From contig JAULJL010000024.1 of assembly GCA_030761205.1 (NCBI GenBank), positions 22,004,126 through 22,068,125 of the forward strand: a stretch of DNA of 64,000 nt, written 5' to 3'. Origin of the DNA: Fremontodendron californicum. Taxonomy: Eukaryota; Streptophyta; Magnoliopsida; Malvales; Malvaceae. The notes beneath the pieces are model-generated. The model was not told the DNA's origin and made no database searches. It saw only the letters and a list, made by a program, of their open reading frames with translations. Of the stretch, positions 11,180-23,929 are shown in pieces. The position numbers were made by a program, and so were the translations under genes. The first letter of the stretch is position 1. Each line of letters begins with the position of its first letter.

Positions 11180-12970
11180 TAAATGGGCATGCGCATTTAT
11201 CATGACATGACAAACATTTAATTATGACATAGTAAAAGAAATTATGACATGCATGAGGATGAATGTCGTGGCATGAAAATGATGTGGCAAATGAATGACA
11301 TGGCATAAGAATGAATGTCATATGAATGAAATCGACATGGAAAACAAAATGACATGGCATATGAATGACATGACATAAGAATGGATATCATGAGGATGAA
11401 TGTCATGTGAATGAAATCGACATGGCATGAGATGACATGGCATAAGGATGAATGTCATATGAATGAAATCAACATGGCAAACAAAACGACATGGCATGAA
11501 CATGAACATGAATGTCATGTGAATGAAATCGTCATGACATGCAAAATGACATGGCATAAAAATGAATGTCATGTGAATGAATGACATGGCATAATGAATG
11601 ACATGTCATATGAATGACATAGTATGTGAATGACATTGCATATAGATGACAATGACATAATGAATGACATGGCATATGAATGACATAGCATAGGGTGACA
11701 TGGCAAATTTTGATGATATGGCATGTGAGTGGAGGACATGGCATATGAATGACATGGCATGCGAATGACATGGCCTAATCTAGATGGCATGACATGTGAA
11801 TGACTGACATGGCATATGTATGGCATGGCATGCGAATGACATGGCCTAATATCTGGCATGACATGTGAATGGATGACATGGCATGTGAATGACATAGCCT
11901 AATATGTTATAGCATGGTAATGAACGTCATGTGAATGAAATCGACATGGCAAACCCAAAATGAGATAAACATAATGACATGGCAAACCAAGTGACATGGC
12001 ATGAGAATGTTGTGTCATGAAAATAGAGTGACATGAATGAAATGTCATGGTGACCGAACGGTCATGGTAATGACATGCTTAATCATGGCTTAAAATGAGC
12101 TCAAACACTGAGTGTCATGGCAAATGACATGCTATATGAATAATATGGCATAAATGACGTAGATAATAAATAAATTTTCATGGTGGCCTAATGGCATGGT
12201 GATGGCATATGAATGGCCGAATGCATGGCGATGACATGTGGATGGACGAATGGCATAAAATAATAACATGGCAAGAATGGCATGGCATGAAAATACACCT
12301 AAACTATAAATGACATGACATAAAAATGAATGTCATGTGAATGACATGGCATATGAATGACATGGCATATGGATGACATGGCATAATGAATGACATGACA
12401 TAATGAATGACATGGCATATGAATGACATAGCTTATGAACGACATGGCATATGAATGACATGACACGTCATATGAATAACATGGCATAGGGATGACATGG
12501 CATATGAATGACATGACATATGGATGACATGGCATATGAATGACATGGCCAATAAATGACATGGCATATGAATGACATGGCATATGGATGACATGGCATA
12601 ATGAATGACATGGCATAATGAATGACATGGTATATGAATGACATGGCATATGAATGACATGGCATATGAATGACATGGCTTATGGATGACATGGCATAAT
12701 GAATAACATGGCATATGAATGACATGGCATATGGATGACATGGCATGGCATAATGAATGACATGGCATATGGATGACATGGCATAATGAATGACATGGCA
12801 TGACATGTTACATGGATGACATGGCATAATGAATGACATGGCATGTGAATGACATGGCATGTGAATGACATGGCATGTGAATGACATGGCCTAATGAATG
12901 ACATGGCATATGGATGACATGGCATAATGAATGACATGGCATGTGAATGACATGGCATATGAATGACATG
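11180..12970. repeat. LTR minisatellite, 16-17 bp unit built on GACATGGCATATGAAT
   Basis: About 1.8 kb of variants of GAATGACATGGCATAT and GACATGGCATAATGAAT. It becomes almost pure between 12330 and 12965. All minus-strand frames are open for 90-140 codons because the unit lacks stops, giving low-complexity Met/Pro/Cys/His/Ser peptides. Related arrays lie in the LTRs at 23930-24755 and 62990-63445. Confidence 0.85.
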
Positions 12971-13689
12971 AAAAAATCAACAAGATGGCATCATCATAAA
13001 AAATTCATAATCACATCATGATCACATGTACACATCACTATTTGAAATGAATTATTCATATGAGGAATCATATAAATATTATATGTCGAAAAATATTACC
13101 GTGCTTCTCTGCAAACTCGGCAAAGCTTGGAAAATAATTCTTTCATGTGATATTTACATAATTCCAAGTAAAATGAAAACCATACGTTTCGATTCTATAA
13201 ACACGTGCGTTGAATAATTCCATAACCTCCCCGGCAGACTCGGCAAAGATCGGGAACTAATTCTCGCCAAATGTTTAATAAACTGAAAATTACGTTTTTA
13301 TGACAAATTAAGTAAAAACATTTTTAAAATGCAATGCATGGAAATGTATTTCTTCCTTAGAGTAAGGACATCCGTATACCTAAAAAGGTATCCGATTACC
13401 TTAGGAAGAGACCTAGAATTGGATTTTCAAAATCAAAAGACTTTGGGCTCGGATTTAAAAAATGGAATCTTTGGATGAAAATAGCCTCTTGGCCGAACCC
13501 CCCATTTAAAAAAACCCTATTTTCCTAGTTTTGAAAGCCGGGTTGACAGCCATTGACTCGACTTTTATAAAATAAAATTTTATGATTCAAATGACTTGGA
13601 AATTAACCTAAGATAGTAGCTAATGCCCCAAAACAGCCTCCTCTTAATATCCTAACCAAAACAGAAAATTAGTATTTCTTAAAAAAAAA

Positions 13690-14085
13690 AAAGTTGACTC
13701 TCACTGGCAGTTTTGGAAACCGATTTCTTTTCCCTTCTAAAAATTTTCAAAAAATTCTGAAAAAATTATGGGAGACTTATAAACATGTCCACCTCTATGG
13801 GAAAAAATCATCTTACTTTTTGGAGTATGGATACTATGACCGGATTTTACCCAAAATCAAGACAGCGAGCTAAAAACCATTTTGTTAAAATCCATTAGGC
13901 TGTTTTGAAAACCTATTTTTTTCCCTCCTAAAAAATTTCATAAAATTCTAAAAAAATTATGGTAGACCTAAGACATGTTTACCTCTATGGTAAAAAATCA
14001 TCTTAATTTTTGGAATATGGATACTATGACCGAATTTTACCCAAAATCAAGACAGTGAGTTAAAAACTGTTTTGTCAAAATCAAT
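13690..14085 (-). repeat. Direct duplication of about 205 bp inside the 5' LTR
   Basis: Two adjacent copies share GGATACTATGACCG, TTTTACCCAAAATCAAGACAG and the preceding AAATTATGG block; the second copy continues into the sequence that matches window base 1 onward in the 3' LTR. Confidence 0.7.
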
Positions 14086-15249
14086 TTTTAAACCTTTGAT
14101 AGAAAACTCCAAAAATAAAAAAAAAATACTAGAGGGTCCTTAAATGGTCTAAAACATGTGGTTAAAAAATCTTTAAATTTGGACAAGGAATGCATGGTGA
14201 TAAAAATCAGAAAATCCAACTTACTCAACTTTTCATTTTTCCACAAGCATGCTCATGAGAGCTTGGCTTTGAGCCATTAGTTGGCTTAAATAAAAAATCA
14301 AGTGAGGATGAGGTGAATGCATGAACATGAAGCAACAAATAGGGGGATCTATCCTATCACAAATTAGTCAAGAGCTAAGAACATGAACATAACCAACCAA
14401 CCAAGCCACATCAAGCAAGAACAAGAACAAGCACAAAAACATGCTATATCATTCGGCTATGGCAAGAAACATGTGTAAAAATTTTGTGAACTTGGTTATT
14501 TGATAAAGAATTAAGAACATAGGATAGAAAACCTTTAAAATTTATTTCTGAAAACCCTTTTATTCATCAAAAGTTTGCCAATCACATGAACAAAATGAGA
14601 ATAAAAAGAATCACAACATCAAAGAAAAACATTAAAGGAAAAGGAAGGAAGAGATAGCTACCTAGCTATTGCTTTCCAAATCAAGAGCTCTCAATTTTTC
14701 TCCTCACTTTTTCCTTTTTTCTCTCCTTTAGCTACTGCCCTTAGTGAAAAAAAAAATGAACTCCCCCTTGCCTTGTGATGGCCGGCCCCCTTAGGTATTA
14801 GTGAGTGTGTGTGCTTTTTTTTTTTTCCACCCTTGGATCACATGTCCTCATCTTTTCTCCATCAATCTAAGCCAATAGATCAAGATATTTTCATGATAAT
14901 AAAAATGCTATCTTGCAATTTTATCTTGTCAATTGAAGGATGTACTCATCTTTCTACAAAGCACCTAGGCCGTTGGATGGACAAGATATTTTCATGACAT
15001 TAAAAATGGCATCTTGTAATTTGATAGTGACCATTCGATGAATTTAATCAAATCTCACCCTTCATTCATGAGCTGACCAGCCAAGGGCCTGGAATATACC
15101 AGCAACTCCTTCATCTTTCATATTTTTTAATTGTAAATTGGCCCTTTTCGATTTTGTTCGATAAAATTATCCTTTTAGCCCCCGAACTTAATTTAATTGC
15201 AAACGGACCCCAAATCGTATTTTTCTATCTCCAATCCATCCAAATAAAT

Positions 15250-15790
15250 ATAATATTGAGATCTAGAGATTTTCAGAATTTTTCGAGCTCGTTTCCTATT
15301 TTTCCCAGAATTTTCTCTTGAATTTTCCGGTTAGTGGCACCCAGAATTCACCTTTCTCATTTGAACTCCGATTCCGGGTTTTTCTTCACTAATCTCTTGC
15401 AAAAAATATAAAACTCAGATCTAGAAGTTTTCATAATTTTTGGAGCTCGTTTGCTATTTTTCCAGGAATTATCTTCTGGAATTTTGGCTTAGTACCCTCA
15501 AACATTGCCATTTTTCAAATGAGCTCCGATTTTGGATTTTTCTTCACCGATCTCTTCCAAAAAATATAAAACCCAGATCTGGAAGTTTTCATAATTTTTA
15601 GAGCTCGTTTGCTATTTTTCACGGAATTATCTTTTGGAATTTTGGCTTAGTGCACCCGAACTTTGCCATTTTTCAAATAAGCTCTGATTCCGGATTTTTC
15701 TTCATCGATCTCTTCCAAAAATTATAAAACTCAGATCTTAAAGTTTTCATAATTTCTCGAGCTCGTTTGCCATTTTTCCCAGAATTTTCT
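15250..15790 (-). repeat. LTR module of about 150 bp in about four degenerate copies
   Basis: Copies share AAACTCAGATCT, TTTTCATAATTTTTGGAGCTC and TTGCTATTTTTC. The same module occurs on the plus strand in the LTR of element B (20990-21560). Only one copy is left in the shortened 3' LTR at 350-500. Confidence 0.65.
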
Positions 15791-16663
15791 TTGGGATTTT
15801 TCAAAATTGCCCTTTAACCTCCGAAATCTCGGTTTTACTCGAAACGGGTCCGATTTCCAGATTTTCTTTTTCCGCTTCCTTTGTCCTATATTGAATTTTA
15901 GTTGGTCTAAAAATGCCCAATTTTTACGATCAAATTCTCCTCCGATTTTGTTTTCCCCTTTTCAAACTCGGGATTTTTCTCATTTTTTCGTTTTTGCTCC
16001 AATCGGCTCTTCCTTTGGATTCACTTCAAACTGGGCTGTGGGCTATCCTTGTTTACTCATTCTTTATCAACTGGGGGCTTAAATTTCACCGAATTGGGCC
16101 TTCCTTACAGTTTTTCCCAAATTTGCAAAATTTATCATTTTTAACCAAAACCCTAATTTTCGGTTTTCCTTCCAAATTGGTTCTTCCTTTGGTTTTGCTT
16201 CCAATTGGCCCTTCCAATACCCGTATTCATTAATTATATTCCATTTGGAACCTCCAATTTTGACCAATTTGATCGTTTAAGCACTTTTCCCCAAATTTGC
16301 CGAATTAGGGCTTCCCCTACACTGAAATTTCTGCAATCCCTCTTCCGAACTCCATATCTTTCGTTGTAGATATCGGATTATCAAAATTCTTTCACCATTG
16401 TTCAATTCAACTTCAAATCTTGATTTTGACTAAGGGTTGACGTTTTTAGTGGTTGACTTTTTAGGGTTGACTTTTTGAAATTGACTTTTTCAGAGTTGAC
16501 TTTTTTCGGATTGACTTTTTTTGGATTGACTTTTCATGCTGAACTCTGAATCACAAGTCTTGGTGGACTATCTGCAAGATGAGAAGAGATTTTCTGCATT
16601 CTAAAAAAGTACAAGGAAGAATTTACCTAGTTTAGGGGGCTCGGACAAAATTAGGTGTCTACA

Positions 16664-17261
16664 ATGATTATATGATTAGATGTTATGATTATGTGATTAT
16701 TATTATTATATGATATTATTAATTTTATTTATTATGATTATATATTTGGATGATATTTTTTTAGCATGATTTTATTTATTTATTATTATTATTATTTTTA
16801 TTTTTATTTTTATATTACTAACATTATTTTATTTCATGTTTCAGGTTTAGGGTTTTTTTTATTAATTTATTTATGTAATATTTTATGATTATTTTTATGA
16901 TTGTTTTTGTTTTAATTAGTTTGCATGATTAGGGATTAAATATGAACTTAGGTAAAATTGACAAATAAAGTTAGGATTGATTAAGACCATTTAGATGAGA
17001 CCAATTTAGAATAATATGTGATTAATATGGTACTATCTCTAGATAGGCGTTTTAGGGGTGCTAATCCTTCCCCACACGTAACCGAACTCTCGAACCTAGT
17101 TCTGATAAGTAGACCAGAACCTATTTTCTTTAAGGTGCTTTAGTCAAGCTTAGGATTACTTTAAAGATGATAGATTCGTATAGGTGACTAATCACACTTA
17201 GATAAGATGATTAGTGGCAACTCCATGATTTGTGTCTGGCATGCTGAATTCGTATTTGACA
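16664..17261 (+). mobile_element. LTR end of a diverged A/B relative, cut on its left by element A
   Basis: Plus-strand motifs at 17045-17225 (GGGGTGCTAATCCTTCCCC, CACGTAACCGA, TGACTAATCACAC, GTGGCAACTCCA) match the conserved 3' part of the LTR at 25180-25375, but the first 350 bp are a different AT-rich sequence (TATTATTATTTT type). This is therefore the end of an LTR, or leader, from a related but distinct element. It abuts element A at 16663/16664. Confidence 0.5.
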
Positions 17262-17521
17262 CATTATGACAGTATCAGAAGAGGATGATCCGAGCCCACA
17301 ACAAAAAGGTTCGCCCCAAGAAATTTCGAGAGGGAGAGTTGGTACTGAGGAAAGTTCTCCCTATTGTGAAAGATCCTCGCGGAAAGTGGGCTCCAAACTC
17401 GGAAGGATCCTATGTGGTGAAAAGAGCTTTTTCTGGAGGAGCATTGATCTTTAACTCGGATGGACGGTGATGACTTGAGAAATCCCGTAAACGCCGATGA
17501 ATTGAAGAAATACTATGCTTG
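17262..17521 (+). pseudogene. Integrase C-terminal fragment of element B
   Basis: The frame reads QYQKRMIRAHNKKVRPKKF, then GELVLRKVLP, then a degenerate GPY/F module (KWAPNSEGSYVVKRAFSGG). After a one-frame shift near 17455 the family's usual tail follows, MDGDDLRNPVNADELKKYY, with a stop at 17519-17521. The integrase zinc finger and D,D,E core are absent. It is joined upstream to LTR-like sequence, so most of the internal region has been deleted. Confidence 0.75.
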
Positions 17522-20157
17522 AAGGAAAAAAAGAAATATTATGTGATATTGTGCATATGAAAATTCGAACGATTCCAAGTGCAAAAATGAAAATTCTATT
17601 CATCTATTTCCCCTGAGGATTGCTTTTCAGTGAGAATATTCATGCTTGATATGAGAAATGGCCATCTTTCATATTCCTTTCACTAAGAAGAAATTATCCC
17701 TAGTCACCCCTTTGAATCTTAGGAATTCTTTCTTTCTTTGAACCTTGATCAAGGATCACCCTCCACACTGGGGGGCGAACGAGAAAAAATCTCCTTAAAA
17801 AATCATGGCAAAATGAACCATCAAAAAAGAAAAAAAAAAAACACACACAAAAAAATGTGTGAAAAAGTATGGCAAATGAAAGCCAAGAATGAAGAAGAAA
17901 CAAAAGTCAAAAACGGAAAAAGTCCAAAAAAGACGAATGTTTCGAAAATAAATCCTCCGTATGAAATGATCCTTGATCTGATTACCCTCAAACACATTTG
18001 GGCCTACTTATCCTTTCTTTCTAAACCCAAACCTTGGCCTACATTACGTGCTTTTAAAGTCTATTTTGATCAAGCATAGGTATTTAACTTTAAGGGTTTT
18101 TCCTCAGATTTTATCTCATCTTTTGAATTATCATTTTTACCATGGAAAAATTTAGAATTCTCAGATGCATGATGGGACACGAAAAAAAAACAAAAGAATG
18201 TAAAAGGAGAGGTTTAAGCTGAAAACCCGAAAAGGGTGACTTAAAACCGAATGGGGGACACTTGGGTTGAAAACCCGCAAGGGCGACCCAAGTACTGATC
18301 AAAGATTGAATCAATGCTCTGTGAAAGAAAGAGAAAGTATCAAAAATTCAAAGAAAATAAGTAAAGCTCAGTCTACGCAACTACAGAAGCCGAGAAATTA
18401 TCCAAGTAAATTGCTCATTCAAAAGAAATTTTAGGTGAATTGAAGAAGGAAAGGTCCAAGATATTCCGCATCTGGGGCATCTACAGCCTACAACTCTACA
18501 TTTGTTTCTTGTATCCTTGATATTCATCTCTATTATCTGAAACATTATTGCAATAAATTCTTGTTATTCCTTTTATAACATTTGGTTGTTTCATACCATC
18601 TTTCATATATTTTTAAGGTGCATTTTGAGTGTTATTGAATTGAATGATGATTAGTAAACATAAAAATCTTCAAACGTAAGAATTGCTTTGTATTACTATG
18701 GAGTAGGGTTCAAATTTCAAAGGGAGTTTGGAAAACCACTAAAATTTGAAAACACACTGATCCCCGATATTGAAAAACTAGTCAAGAAGGGTGAATAGTG
18801 GATAGATTGATATCACTGTCATAGAGTCAAAAAATTTGAGGATCTCAGTGAAATCATAAGTTAAATTCATGGTAGTTTGCAAAGATGGGAGGCTCATCAG
18901 GCAAGGTAGACAGTGGAAAAAATCAAAGACATTCTTCATAAAATTGGAAAAGTTTGTGAATCTCAGTGAAATCATGGATTAAGACTTATGACTTAAACAT
19001 ATAACTGCATTCATTTCTAGGAAACATGCATTCTACAAGCATTTGCAAAACATGTCATTAACATCACTGCATTCGACTAACATTGCAGAAACTGTGGATT
19101 TCTTTTTGTTTTAAAATTGAACTTGTTTTTCAAATGAGTCGAGCCCTGAGATCACATCGAGGTATTTTCTTTTCTTTTAAATCGAACTTGTTTTTCAAAT
19201 GCTCGAGATCAACGTCGAGGTATTTTCTTTTTTTTATCGAACTTGTTATTCAAATGAGTCAAGTCCGAGATCAACGTTGAGGTATTTTTTTTCTTTTAAA
19301 TCGAACTTGTTTTTCAAATGAGTCGAGCCCCGAGATCAACGTCGAGGTATTTTTTTTCTTTTAAATCGAACTTGTTTTTCAAATGAGTCGAACCCCAAGA
19401 TCAACGTCAAGGTATTTTCTTTTCTTTTAAATAAAACTTGTTTTTCAAATGAGTCAAGCCCCGAGATCAACATCGAGGTATTTTCTTTTCTTTTGAATCG
19501 AACTTATTTTTCAAATGAGTTCAGCCCCGAGATCAACGTCGAGGTATTTTCTTTTCTTTTAAATCGAACTTGTTTTTCAAATGAGACGAGCCCCGAGATC
19601 AACGTGGAGGCATTTTCTTTTCTTTTAAATCGAACTTGTTTTTCAAATGAGTCGAGCCCCGCGATCAACGTCGAGGTATTTTCTTTTCTTTTAAAATCGA
19701 ACTTGTTTTCAAATGAGTCGAGCCCCGAGATCAACATCGAGGTATTTTCTATTCTTTTAAATAGAACTTATTTTCAAATGAGTCCAGCCCCGAGATCAAC
19801 GTTGAGGTATTTTCTTTTCTTTTAAATCGAACTTGTTTTCCAAATGAGTCGAGCCCCGAGATCAACGTCGAGGTATTTTATTTTCTTTTAAATCGAACTT
19901 ATTTTTCAAATGAGTCGAGCCCCGGGATCACCGCCGAGGTATTTCTTTTAGTTCCAAAAGTCGAATTCGTCCCCTTAAGACAAATCGAGCCTTGGTATCG
20001 CACTCAAGGTATTTTCAATTCAAGACCTAAATCTTTTATCTTTTATTTTACTTTAAAAATTTTGAAAAAAATCCCTCCTTTTTTGCGAGCAGCCTCCATA
20101 CCTGGACAAAATGGTTGTCTATTGGTCTTTTCCATATTCATGATTCTCAGCAATAGT
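17522..20157 (+). other. 3' UTR of element B
   Basis: Noncoding region between the integrase tail and the polypurine tract. 17560-18130 is the inverted counterpart of 4970-4100 in element A. 18180-18310 has a short run of GAAAACCCG/AGGGTGAC-type repeats. The last kilobase is a 66-67 bp tandem array, listed separately. Confidence 0.6.
19100..19965 (+). repeat. About 13 copies of a 66-67 bp tandem repeat in the 3' UTR of element B
   Basis: The unit contains ATCGAACTTGTTTTTCAAA, GAGTCGAGCCCCGAGATC and AACGTCGAGGTATTTTC. It occupies the same place as the 66-bp array of element A (just upstream of the polypurine tract) and has nearly the same period, although the sequence is different. The 22-codon peptide repeat seen in some frames follows from the period. 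Confidence 0.85.
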
Positions 20158-20171
20158 CAAAGAGGGGCAGC
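20158..20171 (+). other. Polypurine tract of element B
   Basis: TCAAAGAGGGGCAGC stands immediately before the LTR start TGTAGACACC, identical in layout to the minus-strand tract at 1359-1372. Confidence 0.8.
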
Positions 20172-20989
20172 TGTAGACACCTAATTTTGTCTCAGCCCTC
20201 TAAACAAGGTGAATTTCTCTTTTCGACTTCTCGGAATGCAAAGAATCTTCCCTCATTATGCTAATGGGTCTCCAAGACTTTGATTTGCAGGTCAAAGCGA
20301 AAAAGTCAACTTCAAAAAAGTCAACCTCAAAAAGTCAACCACTAAAAAAGTCAACTCTCAGTCAAAATCAAGATTCAAAGTTGAATTGAACAATGGTGAA
20401 AGAATTTTGATAATCAGAGGTCTACAACGAAAGATAGAGAGTTTGAAAGACATATTGCCAAATTCAATGTAGGAAAAATATCTAATTTCGCAAATTTCAG
20501 GAAAAGTGCGTAAACCATCAAACTGGACGAATTTGGAGGTTCCAAATGGATTAAGATCAATAAATATGGATGTTGAAAAGTCCAATTTTGAAGCGGAGTT
20601 GAAAGAAGATGTGGTTTGAAGAGAAAAAGGGAAATACGCATTTAATGAATAAATAAGAAAATCACAAATTTGGGGAAAATTGCAGAGATGGCCCGGTTCG
20701 GTGAAATTGAAGCCCTCAGTTGATAAAGGATAAATAAATAAAAATATCCTAAGTTCCAATTTGAAGTGGATCCCAAGGAAGAGCCGGTTGGAGGGAAAAC
20801 GGAAAAAGAGAAAATTCCCAATATTTTGAGAAAAGGGGAAAGCTAAATCGGAGAGGAATTCGGATGTAAAATTTGGGCATTTTCGGACCAACTCCAATTC
20901 AATATATGAAAAAGATAGTAAAAAAGAAAATCTGAAAATCGTGCCCTTTTCGAGTAAAACCTAGATTTCGGAGGTTAAAGGGCAATTGT

Positions 20990-21560
20990 GGAAAATCCGA
21001 GAAAAATAGAATCCGAGCTCAGAAAATTATGAAAGCTTCCAGAACTGAGTTTTATATTAGATGGAAGGGATTGGAGAAGAAAAATCCAAAATTGGAGCCC
21101 AAATGGAAAAAGACAAAGTTCGGGTGCACTAATCCGAAATTCCAAGAGAAAATTCCAAGAAAAATAGAATTTGAGCTCGAAAAACTATGAAAACTTTCAG
21201 AACTGAATTTTATATTAGAAGGAAGGGATTGGAGAAGAAGAATCCTTAATTGGAGCTCAAAAGGAAAAAGACAAAGTTCGGGTGCACTAATCCAAAATTT
21301 TGAGAGAAAAACTTGAAAAAAATAGAAAACGAGCTCGAAAAATTATGAAAACTTTCAGATATGAGTTTTATATTTTATGGAAGGGATTGGAGAAGAAAAA
21401 TCCATCGGAGCTCTAATGGAAAAAGACAAAGTTTGGGAAGCACTAAACCGAAACTTTAGAGAAAAATCCGGGAAAAATAGAATCCAAACTCGAAAAAATA
21501 TAAAAACCTTCAGAACTGAGTTTTATATTGGATGGGATGAATTGGAAAATAAAAATCCAA
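20990..21560 (+). repeat. About four copies of a 145-bp LTR module
   Basis: Shared blocks are ATGAAAACTTTCAGAACTGAG, TTTTATATT..ATGGAAGGGATTGG and GGAAAAAGACAAAGTTCGGG (quoted in parts). It is homologous to the minus-strand module at 15250-15790. Confidence 0.65.
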
Positions 21561-22019
21561 AATTGGGGTCCATTTGCAATTAAATTACGTTTGGGTGCCA
21601 AAATATAATTTTATCGAAAAAACCGAAAAGGGTCATTTTGCAAATAAAAAAAGAGGAATGGCCTAAAAAATTCTAGGCCATTTTCGGTCAGCCCTTGGAT
21701 GAAGGTAGGAGTGTGATCATCTTGAATCAAATGGCCAAGATTGAATAGTAAGATGACATTTTTAAAAGGACAAGATTCTCCACTACTTTGCCTACATGGC
21801 ATTTTAGGCTAATAGAAGGTCTCCAAATTGCAAAGCCATGTGAAGGCCATGTGAAGAGCATGAGAAGGCTATGAGATGATGCCAAGTAGGATTCAAAATG
21901 CCACCTAGGAAGATATTTTAATAGTAAGCCATATGATCATGACAAGTGGCCTAGATATTTTGTAGAGATAGTAGACAAGAATAATCTAGGTGGCATTGTT
22001 GACCAATGAGAGTCTAGGA

Positions 22020-22135
22020 AACCCTTAATTTAAGGGAAGCATCATGCAAATAGGGGACAAGCACCCTTAATTTAAGGGAAGAATCATGCAAATAGGGGAC
22101 AAGCACCCTTAATTTAAGGAAAACATCATGCAAGG
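22020..22135 (+). repeat. Three copies of a 42-bp unit with a perfect hairpin
   Basis: The unit starts CCCTTAATTTAAGGG (7-bp arms around one T) and continues with ATCATGCAAATAGGGGACAA. Copies start at 22022, 22064 and 22106; the last is slightly degenerate. Confidence 0.75.
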
Positions 22136-23929
22136 AGGGTACAATTTTTAGCCATGTGGCAAGGGATGTTGGGAGAGCATGCAAAGCATGACAAAGGGCA
22201 AAACAATAAGACACTTACACCAATATTAGGGTGGTCGGCCAAGCAAATGGAGGATTTCATTTTTTTTCTTCAAGGCATTTCACTATACTCTTGAGAAGAG
22301 AAGGGAAAAAAAGAAAAGAGGGAGAAATGAGGAGGATTTAGAGAGCTTGATTTGGAAAGCAATTGCTAGGTAGCTATTCCCTCTTATTCTTCTTCAATTA
22401 TTTCTTTTGATATCATGTTATTTTTCTCTTTTTTCCATGTGATTTCTAATTCTTTTTTCTTGAATAAAAATGTTTTCAAAATAGATTTTAAAGGTTTTTC
22501 TTCTATTGTCTACAAAACAAAAGTTGGCAAAATCTTTTCTACTCTTTTCTTGCTTTGGCCGAAACCTAGGAGATGTTTTTGTGCTTGTTCTTGCTTGATC
22601 ATTCTTGCTTGTTTGTTTGTTCATATTTTTAACTCATGGTTGATTCATTGTCATATAATTGTGGGCTGTAAAATCATGCATTTCATGACATTTTCAACTA
22701 GGTTTTTGGCCAAGATCAACCAGTGATCTCAAGCCAAAAATCCCTTGCCTATACTAGTTGAAAGAGTGATAGTTTAGATTGGGTATTTTGACTTTGGGAT
22801 TTTTTTTCACTACTCATCTTTGGTAAGTTAAATGATTTTTTACCACATGCATAGACATTTAGAGGATGCCATGGTATTGTTTCCAAGATTTTTAGATTTT
22901 TTTATCATCGTTAAAAAATGGTTTTCGATAAAGCAGTTTTTAGCTCGCTGTTCTGACTTTGGTGAAAATTCGGTCAAGGTATCCTTGGTCCAAAAATTAA
23001 GATGATATTTTTTCCCATGGATACCATCATGTTCTAGGTTTGCACTAATTTTCCCAGAATTTTTTGAATTTTTTAAGAAGGGTAAAAAAATTGTTTTTCA
23101 AAACTGGTTGTGGGAGTCAGAATTATTTTTAAGAACTAATAATTTTCTGTTTTTATTAGTATACAAAGAGGGGGCTGGTTTGGGACATTGGTTACTGTCT
23201 TAGGTTGATGTTTCCATGTCATTTCAATAATATAATTTGATTTTATAAAAATTGGGTCAAGGGTGGTCAACCCAGGTTTCAAAACCAAGGAAACTAAAGC
23301 TTTTTAGGGGGGTTTCGGCCAAGACCTATTTTCCATCAACAAAATTCTAATTTTTCAAATCCGAGCCCAAAGTCTTTCGGTTTTTTGAAAATCCAATTTA
23401 AGTTTCTTCCAAAGATAGTCGGATACCTTTTTAGGTATACGGACGTCTTTACTTCAAGGGAGAAATACATATTCATGCATTGCATATTTAAAAATGGTTT
23501 TACTTAATTTGGCATAAAAACGTATTTTTCGATTTCCTAAACATTTGCAAGAATTAGTTCCCAATCTTTGTCGGGTTTGCTGGGGAGGTTGGGAAATTAT
23601 TCAACACAATTGTCTATGGAATCGAAACGTATGGTTTTTGTTTTACTCAGAATCATGTAAATCTCATATGAAAGAATTATTTTCCAAGCTTTGCTGGGTT
23701 TGTCGGGGAGTACGGTAATATTTTTTTGACATATGCCATTTATGTGTTTCCTCACATGAAAAATCAATTTCAAAATAATGATGTGTGCATATTCCATATA
23801 TCTACATTTGTTATCTTAATTATGAAAATTCTATGTTCATGAATATTCCATGTTGATGTCATTTTATATTCATGTTGCTAGTGTGATTATGAATATTTTA
23901 TAGCATTTTGTGATTTTTGCCATGTCAAG

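Larger units (their letters stand above)
1..16663 (-). mobile_element. Element A: decayed giant Ty3/gypsy (Tat/Ogre-like) LTR retrotransposon, gag only
   Basis: Read on the minus strand the order is 5' LTR (10438-16663), tRNA-Arg-type primer site, two gag relics, a long 3' UTR with tandem repeats, a polypurine tract, and a 3' LTR that runs off the window at base 1. LTR termini are TGTAGACACC and GGTTGCGACA. No protease, reverse transcriptase, RNase H or integrase is recognisable in the 9 kb between the LTRs, so this copy could move only in trans. LTRs of about 6 kb, the Arg primer site and the gag type point to the Tat/Ogre branch. The target duplication cannot be tested because the left end is outside the window. 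Confidence 0.75.
10438..16663 (-). mobile_element. 5' LTR of element A, complete (about 6.2 kb)
   Basis: Bounded by TGTCGCAACC at the left and GGTGTCTACA at the right, i.e. TG...CA on the minus strand. The right 0.9 kb matches the 3' LTR. It contains a large 16-17 bp minisatellite, a duplicated block at 13690-14085 and a module of about 150 bp repeated around 15250-15790. The remaining sequence is AT-rich and noncoding; long ORFs within the minisatellite are repeat artefacts. Confidence 0.8.

Noticed and set aside
11034..12958. Several overlapping minus-strand ORFs of 80-139 codons rich in Met, Cys, His, Pro and Ser
   Set aside because: They arise because the 16-17 bp minisatellite lacks stop codons in all minus-strand frames; no domain and no codon bias.
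7480..12970. Possible CRISPR-like regular repeats
   Set aside because: Plant nuclear context; tandem units without unique spacers of constant length, no cas genes.
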